Origin: a virus
Virus record (IMG/VR): IMGVR_UViG_3300037486_000467
Coordinates: 1 to 64,000 of that record
DNA: 64,000 nucleotides
Direction: 5' to 3' (one strand)
Notes under the pieces: model-generated
Told to the model about the DNA's origin: nothing
Seen by the model: the letters and a program-made list of their open reading frames with translations, nothing else
The model's database searches: none
Translations under genes and position numbers: made by a program
Shown here: in pieces, positions 9,043 to 17,248 of the stretch
Layout: every line of letters starts with the position of its first letter
Position numbering within the stretch: position 1 is the stretch's first letter

Positions 9043-11522
9043 AACTAGTACAAGAACATATAAATGAAAAGTTTACATCAGAATCTGATCCAATAAAAGA
9101 TATGGGTATAGGTGTTAATGTTATTAAACTTGTTTGCGCCGCGGTATTATCAAATGATTCTACTGATTATAGAGATTTAACTCCAAAAACAATTAAAATG
9201 ATATTATCTAATTTTAGTAATTATTATGATTATAAAGAGATAGTATTTGCAGATGACGAAGATAACACCTATGGTACAGAAGATATGAATAACAAATATT
9301 TTGAATATCAAGGAAAAATATATCATATTGGAGAAGAAGAAACTTTAAACGAAAAGTTTACTGAAGATTCAGATTCTATAAAAGATATGGGTATAGGCGT
9401 GTATTCCAAAAGAGATTTTCCAGATTTACTATCTTTTCATGAATGGCTTTGTCTAGCAACACCCGTTATATGTAATATTAAAAAAGTTGAAGACATATTT
9501 AAATATGCAAATAAAAGACGCATAAATCAAACTTGTTATGATAAATTATTAGATTATAGTAATGAATATGTAACAATTAAAGGAGAACGTCTTGATAATA
9601 TAATATATCTTCAAAATTTTGTAGAATTAATTAAAGCAAAGGTTAAAGAACAAAAGAGTGTTAACGAAAAGTTTACTGAGGATTCAGATCCTATAAATGA
9701 TTTAGGCATAGGTATATTACATCGTCGCAAATTTGATACAGTTAAAGAAGCAGCAGAATTTTACGTAGAACATATAAACCTATTATCAAAAGGAATGTTT
9801 AAATCTAAAGAAGATTTAAAAGAATATCTTTCTGGAATTGGAAAAGGTAATTATTCAGAAACTAGAAGTTTGTTGCGTGCAGTTAAAAACTTTGTAGATG
9901 GATATGATGGAGAATTTAAAAACTTAGTTATTAAGGAAATAGATGAGTGGAATAAATTGCAATACGTTATAAGACTCAGAAATGCTATAAGAGAAATATT
10001 TGATTTTATAGATGAAGCGTTTACTGCAGATTCAGATCCAATCAGAGATATGGGTATTGGAATCTTTAAACGAAAAATGAATTTTACAAATCAAGAAGAA
10101 CTTGTTGATGCAATATTAACTTTAGTACCGTCTATTCTTGGAACAGATAAAATACCCGAAGATATTATTAATACTGATCATAATATTTTACTACCACATT
10201 ATTATCATACAATAAATTTATATCTTTATAAATATTTTACTTATAATAATAAGCTCGTATCTGAATCTAACACAGAATGGTGTCTTGCTTTAAGACAAAA
10301 ATTAAGAGACATAGGATTTGAACACCCTAAAAGTAGCATTGATAGATTACCAAGAGTGAATGAAAAGTTTACCGTAGATTCAGATCCTATACATGATATG
10401 GGAATTGGAGATGAGATAGAGTGGGAAAATTTAAAGGAAGGCGATATACTATACAATGATGATACTTTTATGATAGTTAAAGGAACTCCAAAAAAAGATG
10501 GCGATATATTAGAAATAATTACAATTCCATTTCCATTTGGTAATAATAAACAAGGTAGAGATACATTAGTAACTATCTTAAAAGGTAGACAACATTATGT
10601 TGATCTTTATTTAAATTCAGAACGTAGGAAGACACTTTCCAATTGGCAAAAAGAATTTAAAATTCTTCAACCACGAGAAATTAAAAAATATTTAAACGAA
10701 ACATTTACTTCAGATTCTGATCCAATACATGATTTAGGTATAGGTATATTATCAAGACTTAAACTATTTGATGTTCTTAGATGTAAAGAAAGAATAGAGG
10801 CACATCTTGAAACTGGGAAGTATAAATTTTATATTGAGCCAGGTGAATATTCTGTTATAATACAAAATATTGATTTTAAATCAAATGAAGTTGAACTTGT
10901 AGTAGCAACATATAGTCATTATCCACATCATTTTATGGAAGCAGATATACCGTATATAGGTAAAGAACATGTAAGTTTACCTATAGATAAATTCTCTGAT
11001 CACTTTGAAATCGTTAAGAGTGATGTTCTACAAGAGAAATTTACAGATGAAACTGATCCTATTGTAGATATGGGAATTGGAATGACTACTCATTTTAAAG
11101 AACTGATGAAATTATTTGGAAACGCAGATACAAAAAAATATATTTATAGCATAGTTATTGACGATTCAGAATTTATAGATTTTTGGTTTTATAGAAATAA
11201 TATTAAATTCTTACCTAAGAATGAAATTAAAGATTTATTTAAGTATGTTACAAATATTATTGATCAACTAGGATTTAGTTACATATTAGATGCCGTTAAA
11301 TTCATTGAGGGTTATTCAGGAGACGGATCGAAAGAAGAGGCGGATAATGATGAATTACCAAGAATGATAAGATTTAAAGTACATCCACAATTTCAAGAAA
11401 TATTTAAACTTGGACATTATAGAAGAAGCGCCAGCGCGTATGATTATAATTCTAATATAGATGATCAATTTTATTTTTATAGTAGTAATGATGATAACTA
11501 TCCATATAGAATAATTAGATGA
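9039..11522 (+). CDS. Seven-module leader polyprotein
   Basis: An 827-residue protein, the longest in the array. Leader cores start at about residues 11, 106, 211, 327, 443, 555 and 667, preceded by INE, LNE, VNE, IDE, VNE, LNE and LQE. The 4th and 6th cores start with Ala and Thr instead of Lys (AFTADSDPIRDMGIG, TFTSDSDPIHDLGIG) and the 2nd has DSDSI for DSDPI, but the Glu before the core never changes. Modules 2, 3 and 4 look like EIPxDI-type helical domains, module 5 is the 'W..LKEGDILYN' family, module 6 the 'SRLKLFDVLRC' family shared with the gene at 16135, and module 7 a strand-rich domain. Spacing is 95-161 residues, so full cutting would give seven proteins of roughly 11-18 kDa. Confidence 0.85.
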   Translation: MKLVQEHINEKFTSESDPIKDMGIGVNVIKLVCAAVLSNDSTDYRDLTPKTIKMILSNFSNYYDYKEIVFADDEDNTYGTEDMNNKYFEYQGKIYHIGEEETLNEKFTEDSDSIKDMGIGVYSKRDFPDLLSFHEWLCLATPVICNIKKVEDIFKYANKRRINQTCYDKLLDYSNEYVTIKGERLDNIIYLQNFVELIKAKVKEQKSVNEKFTEDSDPINDLGIGILHRRKFDTVKEAAEFYVEHINLLSKGMFKSKEDLKEYLSGIGKGNYSETRSLLRAVKNFVDGYDGEFKNLVIKEIDEWNKLQYVIRLRNAIREIFDFIDEAFTADSDPIRDMGIGIFKRKMNFTNQEELVDAILTLVPSILGTDKIPEDIINTDHNILLPHYYHTINLYLYKYFTYNNKLVSESNTEWCLALRQKLRDIGFEHPKSSIDRLPRVNEKFTVDSDPIHDMGIGDEIEWENLKEGDILYNDDTFMIVKGTPKKDGDILEIITIPFPFGNNKQGRDTLVTILKGRQHYVDLYLNSERRKTLSNWQKEFKILQPREIKKYLNETFTSDSDPIHDLGIGILSRLKLFDVLRCKERIEAHLETGKYKFYIEPGEYSVIIQNIDFKSNEVELVVATYSHYPHHFMEADIPYIGKEHVSLPIDKFSDHFEIVKSDVLQEKFTDETDPIVDMGIGMTTHFKELMKLFGNADTKKYIYSIVIDDSEFIDFWFYRNNIKFLPKNEIKDLFKYVTNIIDQLGFSYILDAVKFIEGYSGDGSKEEADNDELPRMIRFKVHPQFQEIFKLGHYRRSASAYDYNSNIDDQFYFYSSNDDNYPYRIIR

Positions 11523-11908
11523 AGTTAGTAAGAGAACATATTAACGAGAAGTTTACTGAAGATTCAGATCCAATTCATGATTTAGGAATTGGTGGTATGT
11601 GTGCTGCCGGTTCTATTTTAAGAACTAAACGTGAAGTTCCTTGTATTAAAGACGAACCTTATTGTTGTATTAGTAAAGATGACAAAAGTACAGGTTCATA
11701 TATGATAGCGGATTCACTTTGGTTTGTAATAAGTGTTCTTTCGCGTAAAAAAGATTTTATGATCAGATTAAAAGCAATGCAAAATTTGAAACACGCTAAA
11801 TTGTACGCGAAATATGAAAGAAATGATTCTTATCCAGATTGGGTTCCATTTAATATTAAACTTTCATATAATGAATTAAAAAAATATTTTGAAATAGTTT
11901 CAACATGA
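11519..11908 (+). CDS. Leader protein, Cys-containing 'GGMC' family
   Basis: A 129-residue protein with leader MKLVREHINE and KFTEDSDPIHDLGIG, continuing GGMCAAGSILRTK. It has a CIKDEPYCCIS segment, and a C-terminal part 'WVPFNIKLSYNELKKYFEIV'. The protein at 13514 is a close relative along its whole length, including 'MENLKHATLYAK' against 'MQNLKHAKLYAK', so these two are a recent duplication separated by one other gene. Function unknown. It is joined to both neighbours by 4-base overlaps. Confidence 0.87.
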   Translation: MKLVREHINEKFTEDSDPIHDLGIGGMCAAGSILRTKREVPCIKDEPYCCISKDDKSTGSYMIADSLWFVISVLSRKKDFMIRLKAMQNLKHAKLYAKYERNDSYPDWVPFNIKLSYNELKKYFEIVST

Positions 11909-13527
11909 AATTAGTTAGAGAACATATTAACGAGAAGTTTACTATAGATTCAGATCCTGTACATGATTTAGATATAGGCATGAAAGCAGCGTGGGATTCT
12001 ATAAAAAGCGGTTCTATTTTGAGAATTACAAAACCAATAAATCGTTCTCACCCAAAAAATTCTTATGTTGTAGTAGAAGGTATAAATAATAGAGGCGCAG
12101 ATTATATACAATTTAGTTATTATGGATATAAAAATAAAGAAGCTTTATTAAAGCATGGAAATACAAGTTCAAAGTATCATTTTCATTATGGCTGGCACAT
12201 ATCGTTTGATTTTTTCAAAGAATATATGGAACTTGTATATCTACCAGATTTAAATGAAAAGTTTAGTAAAGATTCAGATCCGATACAAGATATGGGCATA
12301 AGCGGTATTTACATTGAAGATATAGTAAGAGAAATAAAAGATGTAGACAAACAATATGAAAACAGAATATACATTACATTTGAGGGAAATAAAGTTGCAA
12401 AAATTCAAATGGGAGTTAAAGGTTATTATGGAAAAGAAGAATTTGATTATGTAAGAAAAATACTTAAAAAAACAAATTATAATCATATTTTCCGCGGATT
12501 TCAAGTAAATCCAACATACGATAATGAATTATTGTTATATACTAAACCTGAATACCGCAATATTATTAAATATACTCATAAACATCCTGAAATTGAAAAA
12601 TATCATTATTGGTTTTATTCTGAAGAATCATTAAATGAAAAGTTTACTTCAGATTCAGATCCTATAAGTGATTTGGGTATAGGTTTAATGTCTGAAGTAC
12701 GGAAATTTTTCGCAGAATATAAAGAAGATCTTACTGTTAGCGAAAAAATAAACAAAGATTATACAGAACTTGACGAAATGCTATTACTTTGTGTTGATAA
12801 AGAGAAATATACTTATGTTGAATACCTTTTAAGTATTGGAGCGAATCCGAATACAAGTATAGGTATTCATGAAAAAGGATATTGCTCTCTTCCATTAAGA
12901 TATGCTATTTGGCATAATAATGTAGATATTGTTGAATTGCTTATAAAGTATGGAGGAGATATTGCAAAATGTGGTATAACTGATGAAAGTCATTTAGGCG
13001 AGTTTATAAATATGGGTCATTATCTAAGTGAAGAATTAAAAACTATTATTAGAAGTTCATTTAAAAATAAATCAAAAAGGATATCTAAAAATAAGGCAAA
13101 AAGTATATTTAAAAAGAAAGCAGATAGGACTGATGAAAGTATTGTTAATGAGAAGTTTACTGGAGATTCAGATCCTATACACGATTTGGGTATAGGTATG
13201 AAAGTTTTAATAGAAAAATTTCTAAGTAAATTTGAAGACGGCTTGAAATGGACTGATAGATATAAGCTACAAAAATGTATTGAGCATAAACATTACGATT
13301 TTGCAGAATATATTATATTACATAGTAAAAACTTAAAGAGTGATTATATATACATATTATCTGATTTAGCGTATCATAGAAATTGGGAAGGCATGAAATA
13401 TCTAATAAGTAAAGGCGCAAGTTTAAATGGTGCTATTAGATATGCAAAAAAATGTCATCTTGATCATACTACTCAGGGTTTATTAGATTTTAAAACATAT
13501 TGGGCAAATATAGATGAAGTTAGTTAG
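11905..13527 (+). CDS. Four-module leader polyprotein with two ankyrin-like modules
   Basis: A 540-residue protein. Leader cores at residues 11, 119, 246 and 417, after INE, LNE, LNE and VNE. The first ends DLDIG and the second DMGIS, so the GIG end tolerates change. Module 1 is a 'W(D/K)(S/T)(I/L)..G.(I/V)LR' small-barrel-like domain also seen at 13894 and 15341. Module 2 is a strand-rich domain. Modules 3 and 4 are ankyrin-like ('YTYVEYLLSIGANPN', 'VDIVELLIKYGGDI'; 'YDFAEYIILHS', 'WEGMKYLISKGASL'). A Lys-rich linker precedes the fourth leader. Ankyrin repeats bind proteins in known families. Overlaps the next gene by 14 bases. Confidence 0.85.
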   Translation: MKLVREHINEKFTIDSDPVHDLDIGMKAAWDSIKSGSILRITKPINRSHPKNSYVVVEGINNRGADYIQFSYYGYKNKEALLKHGNTSSKYHFHYGWHISFDFFKEYMELVYLPDLNEKFSKDSDPIQDMGISGIYIEDIVREIKDVDKQYENRIYITFEGNKVAKIQMGVKGYYGKEEFDYVRKILKKTNYNHIFRGFQVNPTYDNELLLYTKPEYRNIIKYTHKHPEIEKYHYWFYSEESLNEKFTSDSDPISDLGIGLMSEVRKFFAEYKEDLTVSEKINKDYTELDEMLLLCVDKEKYTYVEYLLSIGANPNTSIGIHEKGYCSLPLRYAIWHNNVDIVELLIKYGGDIAKCGITDESHLGEFINMGHYLSEELKTIIRSSFKNKSKRISKNKAKSIFKKKADRTDESIVNEKFTGDSDPIHDLGIGMKVLIEKFLSKFEDGLKWTDRYKLQKCIEHKHYDFAEYIILHSKNLKSDYIYILSDLAYHRNWEGMKYLISKGASLNGAIRYAKKCHLDHTTQGLLDFKTYWANIDEVS

Positions 13528-13897
13528 AGAACATATCAACGAGAAGTTTATAGAAGATAGCGATCCTATATCAGATATGGGCATCGGTGGTATGTGCACT
13601 ACTGGTTCTATTATAAAAACTAAGAATGATGTTGCTTGCACTAATAAAGATGTACCTTATTGTACTATTAGTACACGTGGTGATTCATATATGCAAGCAA
13701 ACACTTTTTGGGTTGTAACAAAATTTCGTTCAAGCGGAAAAGATTATATAATTAGAGTGAAGGGAATGGAAAATTTAAAACATGCTACATTATACGCAAA
13801 ACATAAAAGAAATAATTCTTATACAAATTGGACTCCATTTAATATTAAGCTTTCTTTTAATGAATTTAAAGAATATTTTGAAGTAGTTCCAATATGA
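13514..13897 (+). CDS. Leader protein, Cys-containing 'GGMC' family
   Basis: A 127-residue paralogue of the protein at 11519, sharing the GGMC start, a Cys pair around 'VACTNKDVPYC', and the C-terminal 'WTPFNIKLSFNEFKEYFEVV'. Leader MKLVREHINE then KFIEDSDPISDMGIG. The leaders of the two paralogues differ more in DNA (gaagatagcgat against gaagattcagat) than the C-terminal domains would suggest, which could mean leader exchange between modules, though this is by eye only. Function unknown. Confidence 0.87.
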   Translation: MKLVREHINEKFIEDSDPISDMGIGGMCTTGSIIKTKNDVACTNKDVPYCTISTRGDSYMQANTFWVVTKFRSSGKDYIIRVKGMENLKHATLYAKHKRNNSYTNWTPFNIKLSFNEFKEYFEVVPI

Positions 13898-15366
13898 AAT
13901 TAATACGAGAACATATCAACGAAAAGTTCACTTCAGATTCAGATCCTATATCAGATATGGGAATCGGAATACGTTCTGTAATTGAAAAAGAGCACGAAAA
14001 AATTAATGCTATGTCTCTTTCAGATGCATCATTATATCTTTTTAACAATAAAACTTATATGGCAGCGGTAATAGGTCTTAAACGAATTTTATCTAATATG
14101 TTAAATCAAAGTGTTTATGCAGAAGGAAAAGAGTTAAATGAAATAATTAATAATGCACGGCTAAATTACGGATTATCAGATTTTGGAATGGATCTTATAT
14201 TAAAATTTTTAAAACAAAAAATTAATGCTAGTGTCAAAACAAAAACTAAAAAAACTATAACAGAGAAGTTTACTGCAGATTCTGATCCAGTGAAAGATAT
14301 GGGAATTGGATTTGATCATGTACGAAATTTCGATAATCTTGTAGAAAGAACAGATTGGATTGCTAGAAATCTAGCTCATATATTAGATATGGAAGAAATT
14401 CCTAAAGACATTATTACTGATAAACATCATTATATTAATATGAAATACATAGATGCTATAACAGATTATGCTAGAAAATATCTTAGATATAGAGGAAATG
14501 TATATGAAGAAATTTATTGGATGAATTTAAATAACTCTTTAGAAGATCAAGGATACGTAAACGATTCGTATAATATCGATGAGAAGTTTACTGCTGATTC
14601 TGATCCAATACACGATTTAGGTATAGGTATGCCTGCAATATGGAAAACTTTAAGAAAGGGCGATGTATTAAGATTCAAAAGAACATTACAAATGAAAAAC
14701 TCTAGTAAGGTAGATATACCAAAAAACGTTTATCCTAAAGGAACTTATATTCTTATAAGAAAAGTTGAAAATCGTGATAATGACGAAAAGCTTGTTGGGT
14801 ATACTTATTATAAAACTACTAAAGATAATTTTCTAGAAAGCACACCTTCGCATAGTGCTGATTGGTTTTGGAATTATAAATTTTTTATTACATATTTTGA
14901 TTTTGTTAAAAAGGGAAATATAAAAGAATCTCTTAACGAAAAATTTACTGAAGATTCAGATCCTATAGTTGACTTAGGAATTGGTATAGACAATAGATAT
15001 AAAAAATGGTGCGAATATAAAGACGAAAAACCTTATTCTTATGAGTCATTTGTTACAGCTATCGATGAATTAAAATATGACTTTGTTAAACATTTGTTAA
15101 AGAAGGGATTAGATGTAGATGCAAAGCCAATGAGCAATAAATGGTCATATGGAGCACCTTTAAGATATGCAATATCAACTGGAAATACTAAAATGATAAG
15201 AATATTATTAAATGCTGGCGCTAATCCTAATTATGCTACAATAGCTGGTTGGATGAGGTTTACTAAGATACCTACACGAATTGAGAAGCTTATAAATGAT
15301 AAAATAAAAGAATGGAACGAACAACATCCTAAAGAATTTAATGAGAATAGTACGCGAACATATTAA
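13894..15366 (+). CDS. Four-module leader polyprotein
   Basis: A 490-residue protein. Leader cores at residues 11, 125, 231 and 350, after INE, ITE, IDE and LNE. Module 1 is an unrecognised helical domain. Module 2 belongs to the EIPxDI family ('EEIPKDIITDKH'). Module 3, 'PAIWKTLRKGDVLRFKRTL', is nearly the same as module 1 of the next gene ('PYIWKTLKRGDILRFKKTL'), a recent duplication. Module 4 is ankyrin-like ('YDFVKHLLKKGLDVDAK', 'TKMIRILLNAGANPNYA'). The stop lies 26 bases inside the next gene. Function unknown. Confidence 0.85.
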   Translation: MKLIREHINEKFTSDSDPISDMGIGIRSVIEKEHEKINAMSLSDASLYLFNNKTYMAAVIGLKRILSNMLNQSVYAEGKELNEIINNARLNYGLSDFGMDLILKFLKQKINASVKTKTKKTITEKFTADSDPVKDMGIGFDHVRNFDNLVERTDWIARNLAHILDMEEIPKDIITDKHHYINMKYIDAITDYARKYLRYRGNVYEEIYWMNLNNSLEDQGYVNDSYNIDEKFTADSDPIHDLGIGMPAIWKTLRKGDVLRFKRTLQMKNSSKVDIPKNVYPKGTYILIRKVENRDNDEKLVGYTYYKTTKDNFLESTPSHSADWFWNYKFFITYFDFVKKGNIKESLNEKFTEDSDPIVDLGIGIDNRYKKWCEYKDEKPYSYESFVTAIDELKYDFVKHLLKKGLDVDAKPMSNKWSYGAPLRYAISTGNTKMIRILLNAGANPNYATIAGWMRFTKIPTRIEKLINDKIKEWNEQHPKEFNENSTRTY

Positions 15367-16135
15367 CGAGAAGTTTACTAACGATTCAGATCCTATACAT
15401 GATCTTGGAATAGGAATGCCTTATATATGGAAGACATTAAAAAGAGGTGATATATTAAGATTTAAGAAGACACTACGTATGAATGGTAGTCATGAAGATA
15501 CAACAGGAAACACATATCATAAAGGAACTTATATTGTTGTATTAAGAGTTAAAGCTGAGGAAAAAGGTGAATGGGGTGATAAAGAAATTACGTATGATTA
15601 TTATAATTCTAAAAACAAAAATTTTTTAGATAATCCACCCGTAGAATCTAGTAATGATTGGACATGGGATTATGAATTTTTTAATGAATTCTTTGAATTA
15701 GTCAGACGAGATTTGAAGGAATCCCTTAATGAAAAGTTTACTGAAGATTCAGATCCTGTACATGATCTTGGAATAGGATATATACACCTAATAGAAGATA
15801 GAATAAAGAAAGCTGGTTATAAAAATTGGCCAAAAAATAGTTATCTTATCGTATGTGCAATACTTGGAGAAAACGAATATATTAAACTTTTATTAGATGA
15901 CGGATGGAATGTACATGAAGATAATGAAGCAGCTTTAAAAAATGCGATTCTTATGAATCGATACGAAACAGTAAAAATATTATTAGAAGCAGGCGCAGAT
16001 GTAAATGTTGAACCTCACCATATAGCGAGAGATGTTTATGAAAAAACAGTATTACAATACGCAAAAGAAGAGGGCGACATTAGAATAGTTAAACTTATTT
16101 TGAAGTATATAGCTAAAAGTAAATTAAATAAATAA
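15341..16135 (+). CDS. Two-module leader polyprotein, LKxGDI plus ankyrin-like
   Basis: A 264-residue protein with leader MRIVREHINE. Cores at residues 11 and 132 (after INE and LNE). Module 1 'IWKTLKRGDILRFKKTL' pairs with module 3 of the previous gene. Module 2 is ankyrin-like, with 'NEYIKLLLDDGWNVHED' and 'YETVKILLEAGADVNVE', the second being close to the ankyrin consensus. The order LKxGDI module then ankyrin module repeats the order of the last two modules of the previous gene, so a two-module block was probably duplicated. Confidence 0.85.
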   Translation: MRIVREHINEKFTNDSDPIHDLGIGMPYIWKTLKRGDILRFKKTLRMNGSHEDTTGNTYHKGTYIVVLRVKAEEKGEWGDKEITYDYYNSKNKNFLDNPPVESSNDWTWDYEFFNEFFELVRRDLKESLNEKFTEDSDPVHDLGIGYIHLIEDRIKKAGYKNWPKNSYLIVCAILGENEYIKLLLDDGWNVHEDNEAALKNAILMNRYETVKILLEAGADVNVEPHHIARDVYEKTVLQYAKEEGDIRIVKLILKYIAKSKLNK

Positions 16136-17214
16136 TGATAGCTAAATTTATATACGAAAAGTTTACTGCAGATTCAGATCCAATATCAGATATGGGAATT
16201 GGTATATTGTCAAGACTTAAGCCATTTGATATTCTTAAATGTATCAAAAGAATAAAAGCATATATAGAAGATCAACCACTCGTTTATTTTTTCATAGAAC
16301 CAGGCTATTATTCTGTTATAAATAGTGTTGATTGGAAAAATAGCAATAGTGTTATTTTTAAGTTAGCAACATTTGATAAACCTCCAAGACATTTTGATGC
16401 ACATATTTTTTCATATGGTGGTGTGGAAATTGTAACTATGTCTCCAAATAAGTTTTTTAAGCATTTTGAAATTGTTAAAGACATTAATATTAACGAGAAG
16501 TTTACTGAATATTCAGATCCAATAGCTGACTTAGGAATTGGCGGGATAAAGTCTTTTCTAATTAAAGAACTTCAAAGAGAAGGAGGAACATCTTCAGTTG
16601 ATTCTTCAAGATGTTATTATGGTAATTCTAGATATACAGATGAAGCTTTTGTAGTCTATAAAGTTTTATCTATTATAGTAGAAATAGATAATTATACGCC
16701 TGCTGGTATGCAAGCTGCATTTCAACAAGCTTTAGATGACCCTCATTCATATCGTTCTAAAACTAGAAAAACATTGCGCATAAATAAAGTAATTGAAGCG
16801 TTGTCTAAATTCTTTTACATAGATGTTGTTGATCCTAATAAAACTAAAAAACTTAAAGAATCTTTAAATGAAAAGTTTACTGAAGACACAGATCCAATAG
16901 CTGATCTTGGAATTGGTGGGTTGAAATCTTTTCTAATTAAAGAACTTGATAGAGAAGGACATATAACTTCAATTGATTCTTCGAAAAATTATTATGGTAC
17001 TTCTAAATATCATGATGAAGCTTTTGTAGTCTTTAAAATTTTATCTCGTATTGCAAAAAATGATGATTATACACCTGCGGGTCTGCAAAGCGCATTTAAT
17101 TCCGAATTAAGCTTTCAATATCATTTTGATCCCGAAATTAAGAAGACTTTGCACGTAGATAAAATAATCGAAGCGCTGGCTAAATTCTTTTACGTAAATG
17201 TTGTTCGTCCCTGA
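16135..17214 (+). CDS. Three-module leader polyprotein with a duplicated pair
   Basis: A 359-residue protein. Targeting part shortened to MIAKFIYE. Cores at residues 9, 122 (KFTEYSDPIADLGIG) and 247 (KFTEDTDPIADLGIG). Module 1, 'SRLKPFDILKCIKRIKAYIE', matches module 6 of the gene at 9039. Modules 2 and 3 are near-copies of each other: both start GG(I/L)KSFLIKEL and share 'DEAFVV(Y/F)K(V/I)LS' and 'YTPAG(M/L)Q(A/S)AF' and end 'IEAL(S/A)KFFY', a clear recent tandem duplication. Ends 34 bases before the helicase gene. Function unknown. Confidence 0.87.
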   Translation: MIAKFIYEKFTADSDPISDMGIGILSRLKPFDILKCIKRIKAYIEDQPLVYFFIEPGYYSVINSVDWKNSNSVIFKLATFDKPPRHFDAHIFSYGGVEIVTMSPNKFFKHFEIVKDININEKFTEYSDPIADLGIGGIKSFLIKELQREGGTSSVDSSRCYYGNSRYTDEAFVVYKVLSIIVEIDNYTPAGMQAAFQQALDDPHSYRSKTRKTLRINKVIEALSKFFYIDVVDPNKTKKLKESLNEKFTEDTDPIADLGIGGLKSFLIKELDREGHITSIDSSKNYYGTSKYHDEAFVVFKILSRIAKNDDYTPAGLQSAFNSELSFQYHFDPEIKKTLHVDKIIEALAKFFYVNVVRP

Positions 17215-17248
17215 TAAAACTTAAGTCTCTTTTCTTCATAGAATCTTT

